Shown: positions 1 to 6,735 of the stretch, one piece after another
Layout of the letters: each line of letters starts with the position of its first letter
How positions within the stretch are numbered: position 1 is the stretch's first letter
Assembly (NCBI GenBank): GCA_018882545.1
Contig: VERS01000110.1
Coordinates: forward strand, 1 to 6,943
Direction of reading: 5' to 3'
DNA from: Mycobacterium sp.
GTDB taxonomy: Bacteria; Actinomycetota; Actinomycetes; Mycobacteriales; Mycobacteriaceae
DNA: 6,943 bases
The notes under the pieces: generated by a model
Told to the model about the DNA's origin: nothing
Databases searched by the model: none
What the model saw: the letters and a program-made list of their open reading frames with translations, nothing else
Made by a program: the position numbers and the translations under genes

Positions 1-1878
1 CTCCTGGGACTGGGCCTCGAACCACTCGACGCACGGCATCGACACGACGTAGGCCCGAATGTCCCTGTCGTTGAGGGTTTTCGCGGCGTCGACGGCCAAC
101 TGCACTTCCGAACCGGTGGCGATGATGATGACGTCGGCCTCGCTCGGATCGGCGCCGCCGAGCACATAGCCGCCGCGCGCCACACCCTCGCTGCTGGTGC
201 CCTCCAGGACGGGCACCCCCTGCCGGGTCAGGATGAGGCCGGTCGGACCGTTGCCGCCGGTGCGTTCCAGGATCGCTCGCCAGGCGTAGGCGGTCTCGTT
301 GGGATCGGCCGGGCGCACCACCGACAGCCGGGGGATGGCCCGCAGCGCCGCCAGGTGCTCGATGGGCTGGTGCGTCGGGCCGTCCTCGCCGAGGCCGATC
401 GAGTCGTGCGTCCACACGTAGATCGCGGGGATGTTCATCAGGGCGGCCAGCCGGACGGCCCCGCGCATGTAATCGGCGAACTGCAGGAATGTTCCGCCGT
501 AGGCCCGGGTCGGGCCGTGCAGCACGATCCCGGACAGGATCGCGCCCATCCCGTGTTCGCGGATGCCGAAGTGCATGGTCCGGCCGTACCAGGTGGCGTC
601 CCAGTCGTGGGTGGAGATCGACGGCGGCCCGAACGATTTCGCGCCTTTCATGGTGGTGTTGTTACTGCCGGCCAGATCGGCTGAGCCACCCCACAACTCC
701 GGTAGCAACGGTCCGATCGCGGAGAGGACATCGCCGGAGGCGGCCCGGGTGGCCACCGCCTTGGACCCCGGTTCCCAGTGCGGCAGGGCCGATTCCCAGC
801 CGTCGGGCAGCCGGCCGTCGAGCAGCCGGTCCAGCAGCGCCTTGCGGTCGGGCTCGCGCAGCGCCCAGGCGTCGAAGTCCGACTGCCATTCCCGGTGCGC
901 CGTCCGGCCACGGTCCACCAGCTTGCGGGTGTGGGTGATCACCTCCTCGGAGACCTCGAAGCTCTGCTCCGGGTCGAATCCGAGCACCTTCTTGGTGGCG
1001 GCCACCTCCTCGGCGCCCAAGGCCGAGCCGTGCACCCCGCCGGTGTTCATCTTCGTCGGTGCCGGGTAGCCGATGATGGTCCGCAGCGCGATGAACGACG
1101 GTTTGTCGGTGACGGCTTTGGCCCGGGCGATCGCCTCCTCGATGCCGGCGACGTTCTCGCCGCCCTCCACCTTCTGCACGTGCCAGCCGTAGGCCTCGTA
1201 GCGGGCGGCGGTGTCCTCGGTGAAGGCGATCTTCGTGTCGTGCTCGATGGAGATCTCGTTGTCGTCCCAGATCACGATGAGATTGCCGAGTTGCTGGGTG
1301 CCGGCCAGCGAGCACGCCTCGCTGGTCACGCCCTCCTGCATATCGCCGTCGGAGGCGATCACGTAGATGTAGTGGTCGAACGGGCTGGTGCCGGCGGGGG
1401 CGTCAGGATCGAACAGGCCACGCTCGTAGCGGGCGGCCATCGCCATGCCGACCGCCGAGGCCAGGCCCTGCCCCAGCGGACCGGTGGTGATCTCCACGCC
1501 TTTGGTGTGCCCGAACTCCGGGTGGCCCGGGGTCTTGGAACCCCAGGTGCGCAGCGCCTCGATATCGGCGAGTTCCAGGCCGAACCCGCCCAGGTAGAGC
1601 TGCAGGTACAGCGTCAGGCTGGAATGCCCGCAGGACAGCACGAAGCGATCCCGGCCCAGCCAGGCGGTGTCGCTGGGATCGTGGCGCATCACCCGCTGGA
1701 ACAGCGTGTAGGCCACCGGTGCCAGGCTCATCGCCGTGCCCGGGTGGCCGTTGCCGACCTTCTGCACCGCATCGGCTGCCAGCACCCGAACGGTGTCGAC
1801 AGCGCGGGTGTCCAGGTCGGTCCAGCCGTCGGGGTGATTGGGCCGGGTCAACTCGGTGATCTGCTCGAGAGTGGTCAC
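1..1878 (-). CDS. tkt: Transketolase, C-terminus cut by window edge
   Basis: Thiamine-diphosphate (TPP) enzyme of the non-oxidative pentose phosphate pathway. It moves two-carbon ketol units from ketose to aldose phosphates, in the cytoplasm, as a dimer. 626 codons are visible; the family is about 700 aa, so about 75 C-terminal residues lie off the left edge. In order: GNGHPG with H45, GHSS with H85, the TPP/metal motif SDGD at 176-179 followed by DDN at 205-207, FGIREHG with the cofactor-activating glutamate E441, and GEDGPTHQP with H503. The sequence is very close, from memory, to M. tuberculosis Tkt (Rv1449c). The start is GTG at 1876-1878 (reads VTTLEQIT, as in the homolog), with an AGGAG Shine-Dalgarno sequence at 1887-1891, 8 nt upstream. 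It is transcribed divergently from ctaB. In many actinobacteria talA and other pentose-phosphate genes follow tkt; that would lie outside this window. Confidence 0.97.
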   Translation of the reverse strand, partial: MTTLEQITELTRPNHPDGWTDLDTRAVDTVRVLAADAVQKVGNGHPGTAMSLAPVAYTLFQRVMRHDPSDTAWLGRDRFVLSCGHSSLTLYLQLYLGGFGLELADIEALRTWGSKTPGHPEFGHTKGVEITTGPLGQGLASAVGMAMAARYERGLFDPDAPAGTSPFDHYIYVIASDGDMQEGVTSEACSLAGTQQLGNLIVIWDDNEISIEHDTKIAFTEDTAARYEAYGWHVQKVEGGENVAGIEEAIARAKAVTDKPSFIALRTIIGYPAPTKMNTGGVHGSALGAEEVAATKKVLGFDPEQSFEVSEEVITHTRKLVDRGRTAHREWQSDFDAWALREPDRKALLDRLLDGRLPDGWESALPHWEPGSKAVATRAASGDVLSAIGPLLPELWGGSADLAGSNNTTMKGAKSFGPPSISTHDWDATWYGRTMHFGIREHGMGAILSGIVLHGPTRAYGGTFLQFADYMRGAVRLAALMNIPAIYVWTHDSIGLGEDGPTHQPIEHLAALRAIPRLSVVRPADPNETAYAWRAILERTGGNGPTGLILTRQGVPVLEGTSSEGVARGGYVLGGADPSEADVIIIATGSEVQLAVDAAKTLNDRDIRAYVVSMPCVEWFEAQSQE

Positions 1879-1927
1879 TGAAGGCGCTCCTGGGACGTCC
1901 GATCGTGCGGGCAACCTGCTGCTGACC

Positions 1928-1933
1928 ACCCTA
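1928..1933 (-). promoter_or_regulatory. Candidate -10 box for tkt
   Basis: Read on the minus strand this is TAGGGT, which fits the mycobacterial SigA -10 consensus TANNNT. A start of transcription about 7 nt downstream (near 1921) would give a leader of about 43 nt before the GTG, leaving room for the AGGAG at 1887-1891. No convincing -35 TTGACA-like hexamer is seen, which is common in mycobacteria. A 7-bp direct repeat, CCACCCT, covers this box (1926-1932) and recurs at 1945-1951, but its meaning is unknown. Assigned by position and consensus only. Confidence 0.3.
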
Positions 1934-1979
1934 ATGCGGGGAATCCACCCTGAAGTACCGAATCGGCAGCGTGGCGGTC

Positions 1980-1985
1980 TACCAT
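1980..1985 (+). promoter_or_regulatory. Candidate -10 box for ctaB
   Basis: TACCAT fits the TANNNT mycobacterial -10 consensus and is the only such hexamer I found on the plus strand between tkt and ctaB. Transcription would start near 1992, giving a leader of about 66 nt that contains a 13-bp palindrome (2004-2016) and the GGGAGGAG ribosome binding site (2042-2049). No clear -35 is visible. Prediction from consensus only. Confidence 0.3.
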
Positions 1986-2003
1986 CCTCTGTAGTAGTGG
2001 CGG

Positions 2004-2016
2004 TACAGCAGCTGTA
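2004..2016. repeat. 13-bp palindrome in ctaB leader, possible operator
   Basis: TACAGC and GCTGTA form a perfect 6-bp inverted repeat around a single central A. A further CTGTA occurs at 1989-1993, so there are three TACAG/CTGTA units in 28 bp. They lie between the candidate ctaB -10 box and its ribosome binding site, a normal place for a repressor operator. I do not recognise the site as belonging to a known regulator. A short RNA hairpin or chance are alternatives. Confidence 0.3.
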
Positions 2017-2041
2017 AACCAGTAGATGCGGTGGACGGCCC

Positions 2042-2049
2042 GGGAGGAG
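2042..2049 (+). promoter_or_regulatory. Shine-Dalgarno sequence fixing the ctaB start
   Basis: GGGAGGAG is a strong anti-16S match. It sits 8 nt before the GTG at 2058 and 14 nt before the ATG at 2064, and it would lie inside the coding sequence if the GTG at 2031 were used. It therefore favours 2058 as the ctaB start. Confidence 0.7.
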
Positions 2050-2057
2050 TGGACGGC

Positions 2058-2999
2058 GTGAAGATGCGCGAAACCCGGCTCGTCGGCGACGCCGAGCGCC
2101 CCGCGCCGAACAGATTCCGCACCGCGGCTCTGGGCTACCTCGCGCTGATGAAGCCGCGGGTCATCGAACTGCTGCTGGTCACCACGATCCCGGCGATGCT
2201 GCTGGCCTCGCGCGGCGAGGTCGATCTGGTGCTGATCCTCAACACGCTCTTCGGCGGGCTGCTGGCCGCCGGCGGGGCCAACACCCTGAACTGTGTCGCC
2301 GACGCCGACATCGACAAGGTCATGAAGCGCACGGCTGGGCGGCCCCTGGCCCGGGCGGCGGTGCCGCGCAGCCACGCCTTCGTCTTCGGCATAGGGCTCT
2401 CGGTCGCCTCGTTCTTCTGGTTGTGGTGGACCACCAACCTGCTCTCGGCCCATCTGGCTGCGGCCACCATCGCGTTCTACGTGCTGGTCTACACACTGCT
2501 GCTCAAACGGCGGACCTCCCAGAACGTGGTGTGGGGCGGCGCGGCCGGGTGCATGCCGGTGATGATCGGCTGGTCTGCGGTGACCGGGACGATCGGCTGG
2601 CAGGCCCTGGTGATGTTCGCGATCATCTTCTTCTGGACCCCGCCGCACACCTGGGCGCTGGCGATGAAATACAAAGCCGACTACGCCGCCGCGGGCGTGC
2701 CGATGCTGCCGGTGGTCGCCACCGAACGTCAGGTCACCCGCCAGATCACCATCTACACCTGGCTCACCGTCGCCGCCTCCCTGGCGCTCATTCCGGCGGC
2801 CGGTTGGCTCTATGCCGCGGTCGCGGTGGTGGCCGGGGCCTGGTTCCTGAGCTTGGCGCACCGGTTGCACGCCGGGGTGCTGCGCGGTGAGGCGGTCAAG
2901 CCGCTGCGGCTGTTCCTGCACTCCAATAACTATCTGGCTGCGGTCTTCTGCGCGCTGGCGGTGGACTCGGTGATTCCGCTGCCGCTGCTGTTCGGCTGA
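2058..2999 (+). CDS. ctaB: Protoheme IX farnesyltransferase (heme O synthase)
   Basis: Integral membrane UbiA-family prenyltransferase. It adds a farnesyl group to heme B to make heme O, the first step of heme A synthesis for the aa3 cytochrome c oxidase. 313 aa from GTG 2058, close to the 308 aa I recall for M. tuberculosis CtaB (Rv1451). The prenyl-diphosphate/Mg site N78-xxx-D82-xxx-D86 is intact, followed by KRTAGRPL at 90-97. The second conserved region has [14 protein letters not shown] (193-206) and D208-Y with AGVPMLP at 212-218. Several hydrophobic spans are consistent with the family's usual multi-pass topology. The first ~25 residues are polar and poorly conserved. Other in-frame starts (2031 GTG, 2049 GTG, 2064 ATG) are less well placed relative to the GGGAGGAG at 2042-2049. 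It is monocistronic by layout: divergent from tkt and convergent with qor. Its partner ctaA is on the opposite strand. Confidence 0.96.
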   Translation: MKMRETRLVGDAERPAPNRFRTAALGYLALMKPRVIELLLVTTIPAMLLASRGEVDLVLILNTLFGGLLAAGGANTLNCVADADIDKVMKRTAGRPLARAAVPRSHAFVFGIGLSVASFFWLWWTTNLLSAHLAAATIAFYVLVYTLLLKRRTSQNVVWGGAAGCMPVMIGWSAVTGTIGWQALVMFAIIFFWTPPHTWALAMKYKADYAAAGVPMLPVVATERQVTRQITIYTWLTVAASLALIPAAGWLYAAVAVVAGAWFLSLAHRLHAGVLRGEAVKPLRLFLHSNNYLAAVFCALAVDSVIPLPLLFG

Positions 3000-3015
3000 C
3001 ACCTTCGCGAACCTG

Positions 3016-3077
3016 CGCGAGCAGACACAAACGACGCTCGACACGCCGTAACTGGGGAACTTTTGTGTCTGCTCGCG
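3016..3077. terminator. 16-bp perfect inverted repeat, likely bidirectional terminator
   Basis: The arms at 3016-3031 and 3062-3077 are exact reverse complements over 16 bp (CGCGAGCAGACACAAA and its complement), with a 30-nt loop. The repeat lies 16 bp after the ctaB stop and 16 bp before the qor stop, so it sits symmetrically between two converging genes and could end both transcripts. There is no terminal U-run after either stem, but mycobacterial terminators often lack one. The arm resembles, from memory, a stem motif (GCGAGCAGAC-CAAA) seen in many mycobacterial intergenic spaces, so it may be one copy of a dispersed repeat family. Confidence 0.6.
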
Positions 3078-3093
3078 GGGTTGGCGTCAGCGG

Positions 3094-4068
3094 TTAGGGC
3101 AGCAGGACGATGGAACCGGTGGTGCGGCGGCCCTGCAGATCCGCATGGGCCCGCTGAGCTTCGGCCAGCGGGTAGTGCCCACCCACGGTGATCTGAAGCG
3201 AACCGTCGGCGATTGCGTCCATCAGTTCCCCGGCGCGCCAGGCGAATTCGTCCGGCGTTCGGATGAAGTGGGCCAGGTTCGGGCGGATCAGATACACCGA
3301 CCCGGCGGCGTTGAGCCGTTGCGGATCCACCGGCGGCACCGGTCCGCTGGACGCGCCGAACAGTGCCAGGGTGCCCCGGACCGCCAGACTGGCCAGGCTG
3401 GCCTCGAAGGTCGACTTACCAACCCCGTCGTAGACCGCGGCCACCCCGGCCCCGTCGGTCAGCGACCGGACCCGCTGGGCGAACCCGGCGGCGTCGACCG
3501 GATAGTCGAGCACCTCCGCCGCGCCGGCCTGCCGGGACAGTTCGGCCTTCTCCGGTGTCGAGGCGGTGGTGATGACCCGCGCGCCGATGCTGGTGGCCCA
3601 CTGGGTCAGGATCAGTCCCACCCCGCCCGCGCCGGCGTGCACCAGTAGCCAGTCCCCGGGCGCCACCTGGTAGACCGACTTGATCAGGTAGTGCACCGTC
3701 ATCCCCTTAAGCAGAGCTGAGGCGATGGCGTCGGATTGGACGGTGTCGGGGACGTAGGCCACGAAATCAGCTGGGGCGATGCAGTATTCGGCGTATGCGC
3801 CGACGGCGCTGGCGGTCACCACGCGGTCGCCGACGTTGATCGCCGCCACGTCCTCGCCGGCCGCGGCCACCGTTCCGCAGACCTCCTGGCCGACGACGAA
3901 GGGCAACTCCCGCGGGTACTGCCCGGACCGGAAGTAGGTGTCGATGTAGTTGACGCCGATGGCGTCGGCCTGGATCAGGACCTCCCGCGGACCGGGGGAG
4001 GGCGTTGGCCGCTCGACGTAGCGCAGAACCTCCGGGCCGCCGGTCTCGGCAACTTCGACCACGTGCAT
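3094..4068 (-). CDS. qor: NADPH:quinone oxidoreductase (zeta-crystallin-like MDR)
   Basis: Medium-chain dehydrogenase/reductase of the quinone reductase branch, expected to reduce quinones or related alpha,beta-unsaturated carbonyls with NADPH in the cytosol. 324 aa, the usual family length. The N-terminal GroES-like catalytic domain (about 1-120) contains GVNYIDTYFRSGQYP at 38-52 and the signature around LPFVVGQEVCGTV (55-67) leading to VGDRV. The Rossmann domain follows, with the nucleotide-binding loop AGAGGVG at 145-151. The zinc ligands of alcohol dehydrogenases are absent, as expected for Qor. The C-terminus ends TTGSIVLLP. It is near-collinear, from memory, with M. tuberculosis Rv1454c. 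The start is ATG 4066-4068 (MHVVEV), matching the homolog; an ATG at 4078-4080 would add four residues. The substrate is not proven by sequence. Confidence 0.93.
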   Translation of the reverse strand: MHVVEVAETGGPEVLRYVERPTPSPGPREVLIQADAIGVNYIDTYFRSGQYPRELPFVVGQEVCGTVAAAGEDVAAINVGDRVVTASAVGAYAEYCIAPADFVAYVPDTVQSDAIASALLKGMTVHYLIKSVYQVAPGDWLLVHAGAGGVGLILTQWATSIGARVITTASTPEKAELSRQAGAAEVLDYPVDAAGFAQRVRSLTDGAGVAAVYDGVGKSTFEASLASLAVRGTLALFGASSGPVPPVDPQRLNAAGSVYLIRPNLAHFIRTPDEFAWRAGELMDAIADGSLQITVGGHYPLAEAQRAHADLQGRRTTGSIVLLP

Positions 4069-4074
4069 GTCGCC

Positions 4075-4081
4075 TATCATC
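4075..4081. promoter_or_regulatory. Candidate shared -10 for divergent qor / ATP-grasp genes
   Basis: On the plus strand TATCAT (4075-4080) matches TANNNT and ends 7 nt before the GTG at 4088, the ideal spacing for a leaderless transcript starting on that GTG. On the minus strand the overlapping hexamer GATGAT (4081-4076) keeps the A2 and T6 positions and lies 7 nt before the qor ATG at 4068. Neither gene has a good Shine-Dalgarno sequence, which fits leaderless starts, common in mycobacteria. The plus-strand assignment is stronger than the minus-strand one. Confidence 0.4.
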
Positions 4082-4087
4082 CCCGCT

Positions 4088-5032
4088 GTGAAGCTGGCCC
4101 GGCCCGATATCTTCCATCCGCGCATCGTGTTGGCATCGTGCCGCCAGCTCCCCGACGGCGACGGCGACGACGCCGGCCTGGTCGGCGCGCTGCGGCAGCG
4201 GGGTCTGCATGCCCGGTGGCTGCCGTGGGACGACCCGGACACCGAGCGGGCCGATCTGGTGATCCTGCGGGCCGCCTGGGACTACGCCGAGCGGCGCCCC
4301 GAGTTCCTGGCCTGGACCGCCCGGGTGCGCAATCTGCTCAACGCGCCGGCGGTGGTGGCATGGAACAGTGACAAGCACTACCTGGCCGATCTGGCCGCCG
4401 CGGGTATCCCGACGGTGCCGTCGTCGTTCGTCGAACCGGGCGAGTCGGTGTCGCTACCGCCCGGGGAAACGGTGGTCAAGCCGGCGATCGGCGCCGGCAG
4501 CATCGACACGCTGCGATTCACCGACCCGGCCGCGGCGGCTGCGCACGCCGCGACGCTGCTGGAAGCCGGCCGCAGCGTGTTGGTTCAGCCCTACGACGCC
4601 CGGGTGGAGGGCGGCGAGACGGCACTGGTGTTCTTGGGCGGGGAGCAGTCGCACGCGTTCGGCAAGGCACCGATCCTGCCCCCGGAAGGCGGGCAGCCCG
4701 CACTGCACGAATCGGGGACCTACGCCGCCGAGAGTCTCAGTCCGTCCGACCCCGACTTCGAGTTATGGGATTTCGGCTATGCGGTCCTGGATGCCGCCGC
4801 GTCGGTGCTCGGCCTACGCCGCGACGAATTGCTCTATGCCCGTGTGGATCTCATTGGCGGCGCAACAAGAGGGGATGCGGTGCTGCTGGAGCTCGAGCTG
4901 ATCGAGCCATCGCTGGGCTGGGGTCAGCTCGACGAGGCCACCCGCGGACTACGGCAGCGCAGCTTCGCGCTGCAGGTCGAGTCGGCGTGCGAGCGGCTCG
5001 GTCTGGGTCCGCGGTCGCATCGCCGCCCATAG
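4088..5032 (+). CDS. Uncharacterised ATP-grasp domain protein
   Basis: Predicted ATP-dependent carboxylate ligase-type enzyme of the ATP-grasp superfamily; substrate unknown. 314 aa from GTG 4088. The N-terminal pre-ATP-grasp region (about 12-90) has RIVLASC and LVILRAAWDY (57-66). Next come N93-S-D-K96 with YLADL, and the ATP-binding lysine in VVKPAIGAGS (K131). A VEGGETALVFLGGEQSHAFGK block (173-193) follows. The C-terminal metal and catalytic region has YARVD (R252, D254) and LELELIEPSLGW (E268, E270, E273). Position in the locus corresponds, from memory, to M. tuberculosis Rv1455, annotated as conserved hypothetical; DcsG-like ATP-grasp ligases are the nearest described relatives I can suggest. 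An ATG at 4067 would add seven residues but would overlap the qor start codon. The GTG at 4088 is preferred because TATCAT lies 7 nt upstream. Its last 84 bp overlap the 3' end of ctaA antisense. Confidence 0.85.
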   Translation: MKLARPDIFHPRIVLASCRQLPDGDGDDAGLVGALRQRGLHARWLPWDDPDTERADLVILRAAWDYAERRPEFLAWTARVRNLLNAPAVVAWNSDKHYLADLAAAGIPTVPSSFVEPGESVSLPPGETVVKPAIGAGSIDTLRFTDPAAAAAHAATLLEAGRSVLVQPYDARVEGGETALVFLGGEQSHAFGKAPILPPEGGQPALHESGTYAAESLSPSDPDFELWDFGYAVLDAAASVLGLRRDELLYARVDLIGGATRGDAVLLELELIEPSLGWGQLDEATRGLRQRSFALQVESACERLGLGPRSHRRP

Positions 5033-5938
5033 CGCCGCGGTGCCCGCGGTACACGCCGCCGCGCCGGCGACGTGCAGCGCCACCAGCGCCGCGGGGATGC
5101 CGGTGTGGTACTGCACCATCCCGACCAGTGCCTGCGTCGCGACCAGGGCGAGCAACACCGTCAGCCGCTTGCGGACCGACCGGGGCGCCCGGACCGCCAG
5201 CAGGCCGGCGCCCAGGCCGACCAGCAGGCTCAGATAGCCCACCAGCAGGGTGGCGTGGGCGTGGGCCAGGGTGACGATCTCGATCCCCAGGCGCGGGACG
5301 GGGCGCTCAAGACTCTTGTCGCCGGCGTGCGGGCCGGCGCCGGTGACCATGGTTCCGCTGATCAGTGTCGCGCTCAGCATCAGCGCGCTCAGAACGGTCA
5401 ACTGGCGCAGCGGATTCGGTACGGCGTCGCTGGGGACGGCGTCATCAGGCTCGCCGATCTTGACAAAGAGCAGGGTGGCCACCCAGACCATGGCCATCGA
5501 CACCAGGAGGTGGATCGCCACCGTCCACCACAGCAGGCCGGTGAGCACGGTGATGCCGCCGATAATCGCCTGCAGGACGGTCGAGGCCGGCATCAGCCAG
5601 GCGTAGAAGCGCACCTCCCGCCGGCGCCGGGCGCGGGTCACCGCCAGCACCACGGCGATGGCGGTGAGGACCACGACGAAGGTCAGCAACCGGTTGCCGA
5701 ATTCGATGGCCTGATGGATCACCGGGACCTCGGCGTGCGGGACCGGGGTGAAACTGCCCGGGAAGCACTGCGGCCAGGTCGGGCAGCCCAGACCCGATGC
5801 GGTGACCCGGACGATGGCTCCGGTGACCGAGATCAGAGCCTGGCTGAGCAGGCCGACCGCGGCGATGACGCGCTGGGTGCGCAGGCTGGGCAGCGGAAGC
5901 CGGTCCACCACCTGCAGGAAGATCCGGCGTACGCCCAC
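4949..5938 (-). CDS. ctaA: Heme A synthase (COX15/CtaA family)
   Basis: Membrane enzyme that oxidises the C8 methyl of heme O to a formyl group, giving heme A for the aa3 cytochrome c oxidase. 329 aa with about eight hydrophobic spans. The heme-ligand histidines are visible: H75 in HQAIEFGNR with conserved E79, H143 in VAIHLLVS, H226/H228 in LAHAHATLLVG and H289 in ALHVAG. The extracytoplasmic cysteine pair C52 and C58 in GLGCPTWPQC is present, as in CtaA proteins with a loop disulfide. From memory it is close to M. tuberculosis Rv1456c, long mislabelled as an antibiotic-transport protein. The GTG start at 5936-5938 has AGGA 8 nt upstream. A downstream GTG pair near residues 10-11 would give about 319-320 aa, nearer the roughly 310 aa I recall for that homolog. 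It is last in the ATPase-permease-ctaA set, 17 bp after the permease. The final 28 codons lie antisense to the ATP-grasp gene. Confidence 0.95.
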   Translation of the reverse strand: MGVRRIFLQVVDRLPLPSLRTQRVIAAVGLLSQALISVTGAIVRVTASGLGCPTWPQCFPGSFTPVPHAEVPVIHQAIEFGNRLLTFVVVLTAIAVVLAVTRARRRREVRFYAWLMPASTVLQAIIGGITVLTGLLWWTVAIHLLVSMAMVWVATLLFVKIGEPDDAVPSDAVPNPLRQLTVLSALMLSATLISGTMVTGAGPHAGDKSLERPVPRLGIEIVTLAHAHATLLVGYLSLLVGLGAGLLAVRAPRSVRKRLTVLLALVATQALVGMVQYHTGIPAALVALHVAGAAACTAGTAALWAAMRPRTQTEPLARRLDLQREAALP

Positions 5939-5946
5939 CTGCGCAA

Positions 5947-5950
5947 TCCT
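5947..5950 (-). promoter_or_regulatory. Shine-Dalgarno sequence favouring the ctaA GTG start
   Basis: AGGA on the minus strand lies 8 nt before the GTG at 5938, in the 17-bp gap after the permease stop. It supports this start over further upstream in-frame codons, which would run into the permease gene. Confidence 0.5.
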
Positions 5951-5955
5951 AGCGA

Positions 5956-6735
5956 TCAGGTGAACCGGAACCAGCGCAAGGCCGCCGCCGCCGAGATCGC
6001 TCCCCACACCGCCAGCACCGCAACGCCGAACCAGTCCACCGACACCGGAACCCCGACGGCCTGCGCGAGCGCCTCGGCCAGGGCGCCGGCCGGGGTGAGC
6101 CGGGCCACCCAGGACAGCGCCGGCGGGATGGTTCCCGATTCCAGGGTGAGGGCGCCGAGTCCGGCGAAGACGAACCACAGCAGGTTGGCCACCGCCAGCA
6201 CGATCTCGGCCCGCAGGGTGCCGCCCAGCAGCAGACCCATCGCGACGAAGGTCGCCGTGCCCAGCGCGATGATGACCGCGCCCAGCAGCAGCCCGGCGAT
6301 CGGTGGGCGCCAACCCAGCGCCAGTCCGATCCCGCCCAGCAGAATCGCCTGCAGGAACACCACCGTCACCACGGCCAGCACCTTGCCGGCGATGATTCCC
6401 CAGACCGGCAGCGCGGTGGCGCCGAGCCGTTTGAGGGCGCCGTAGCGGCGGTCGAACGCCACCGCGATGGCCTGCCCGGTGAAGGCCGTCGAGATCACCG
6501 CCAGCGCCATGATCGCCGGGATGAACACCGCCACCCGCGGTTCGCCGAAGGACCCCAGCGGCAGCAGCGTGAGCCCGATCAGCAGGGTGATCGGGATGAA
6601 CATCGTCAGCAGCAGTTGTTCGCCGTTGCGCAGCAACAGTTTCAGATCCAGGGCGTATTGGGCGGCCAGCATCCGACCCACCGTGTTCGGCCGGGGATCG
6701 GGGGTGAAGGTGCCGGCGGCGAACAGGTCGGTCAT
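5956..6735 (-). CDS. ABC-2 type transporter permease
   Basis: Membrane subunit of an ABC exporter, pairing with the ATPase encoded just upstream. 259 aa, usual for ABC-2 permeases. A polar N-terminus of about 40 residues (with LDLKLLLRNGEQ before the first span) is followed by about six hydrophobic segments near 41-60, 68-92, 108-134, 140-168, 178-197 and 232-255. The loop with RRYGALKRLGATAL (96-109) is typical of ABC-2 permeases and is likely the ATPase contact region. The start ATG 6733-6735 overlaps the ATPase stop as ATGA, so translation is probably coupled; AAGGAA at 6744-6749 serves as ribosome binding site. It occupies the place of M. tuberculosis Rv1457c. The transported substrate cannot be told from the sequence; drug or lipid export annotations in this family are weak. 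Its ties to ctaA make a role near cytochrome oxidase or heme possible but unproven. Confidence 0.9.
   Translation of the reverse strand: MTDLFAAGTFTPDPRPNTVGRMLAAQYALDLKLLLRNGEQLLLTMFIPITLLIGLTLLPLGSFGEPRVAVFIPAIMALAVISTAFTGQAIAVAFDRRYGALKRLGATALPVWGIIAGKVLAVVTVVFLQAILLGGIGLALGWRPPIAGLLLGAVIIALGTATFVAMGLLLGGTLRAEIVLAVANLLWFVFAGLGALTLESGTIPPALSWVARLTPAGALAEALAQAVGVPVSVDWFGVAVLAVWGAISAAAALRWFRFT

Noticed and set aside
778..1881. Open frame of 367 codons on the plus strand across tkt
   Set aside because: Low-complexity translation antisense to a clearly conserved transketolase; no ribosome binding site or recognisable family.
1926..1951. Direct repeat CCACCCT in the tkt promoter region
   Set aside because: Seven bases twice within 26 bp is weak in this composition; noted under the tkt -10 entry but not treated as an operator.
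2031..2057. GTG at 2031 as the ctaB start
   Set aside because: It would place the strong GGGAGGAG ribosome binding site inside the gene, and no Shine-Dalgarno sequence precedes 2031.
3004..3011. TTCGCGAA 8-bp palindrome after ctaB
   Set aside because: It is short, expected by chance in GC-rich DNA, and overshadowed by the adjacent 16-bp repeat.
1875..3044. Open frame of 389 codons on the minus strand across ctaB
   Set aside because: Its translation is rich in R, G, H, Q and P with no domain or hydrophobic pattern, while the plus strand encodes an unmistakable CtaB. It is a high-GC shadow.
4069..4242. Upstream extension of qor to 382 aa
   Set aside because: The added residues are low-complexity S/R/P-rich and lie antisense to the ATP-grasp N-terminus. 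The Qor family begins at MHVVEV.
5939..6313. Extension of the ctaA frame upstream into the permease, giving 454 aa
   Set aside because: The extra N-terminal part is G/R-rich, has no CtaA homology and overlaps the permease. The GTG at 5938 with AGGA 8 nt upstream gives a normal-length CtaA.
5072..6445. Open frame of 457 codons on the plus strand across ctaA and the permease
   Set aside because: It covers two well-supported membrane protein genes antisense, and its composition (Q, R, H, D, G) is typical of high-GC shadow frames.
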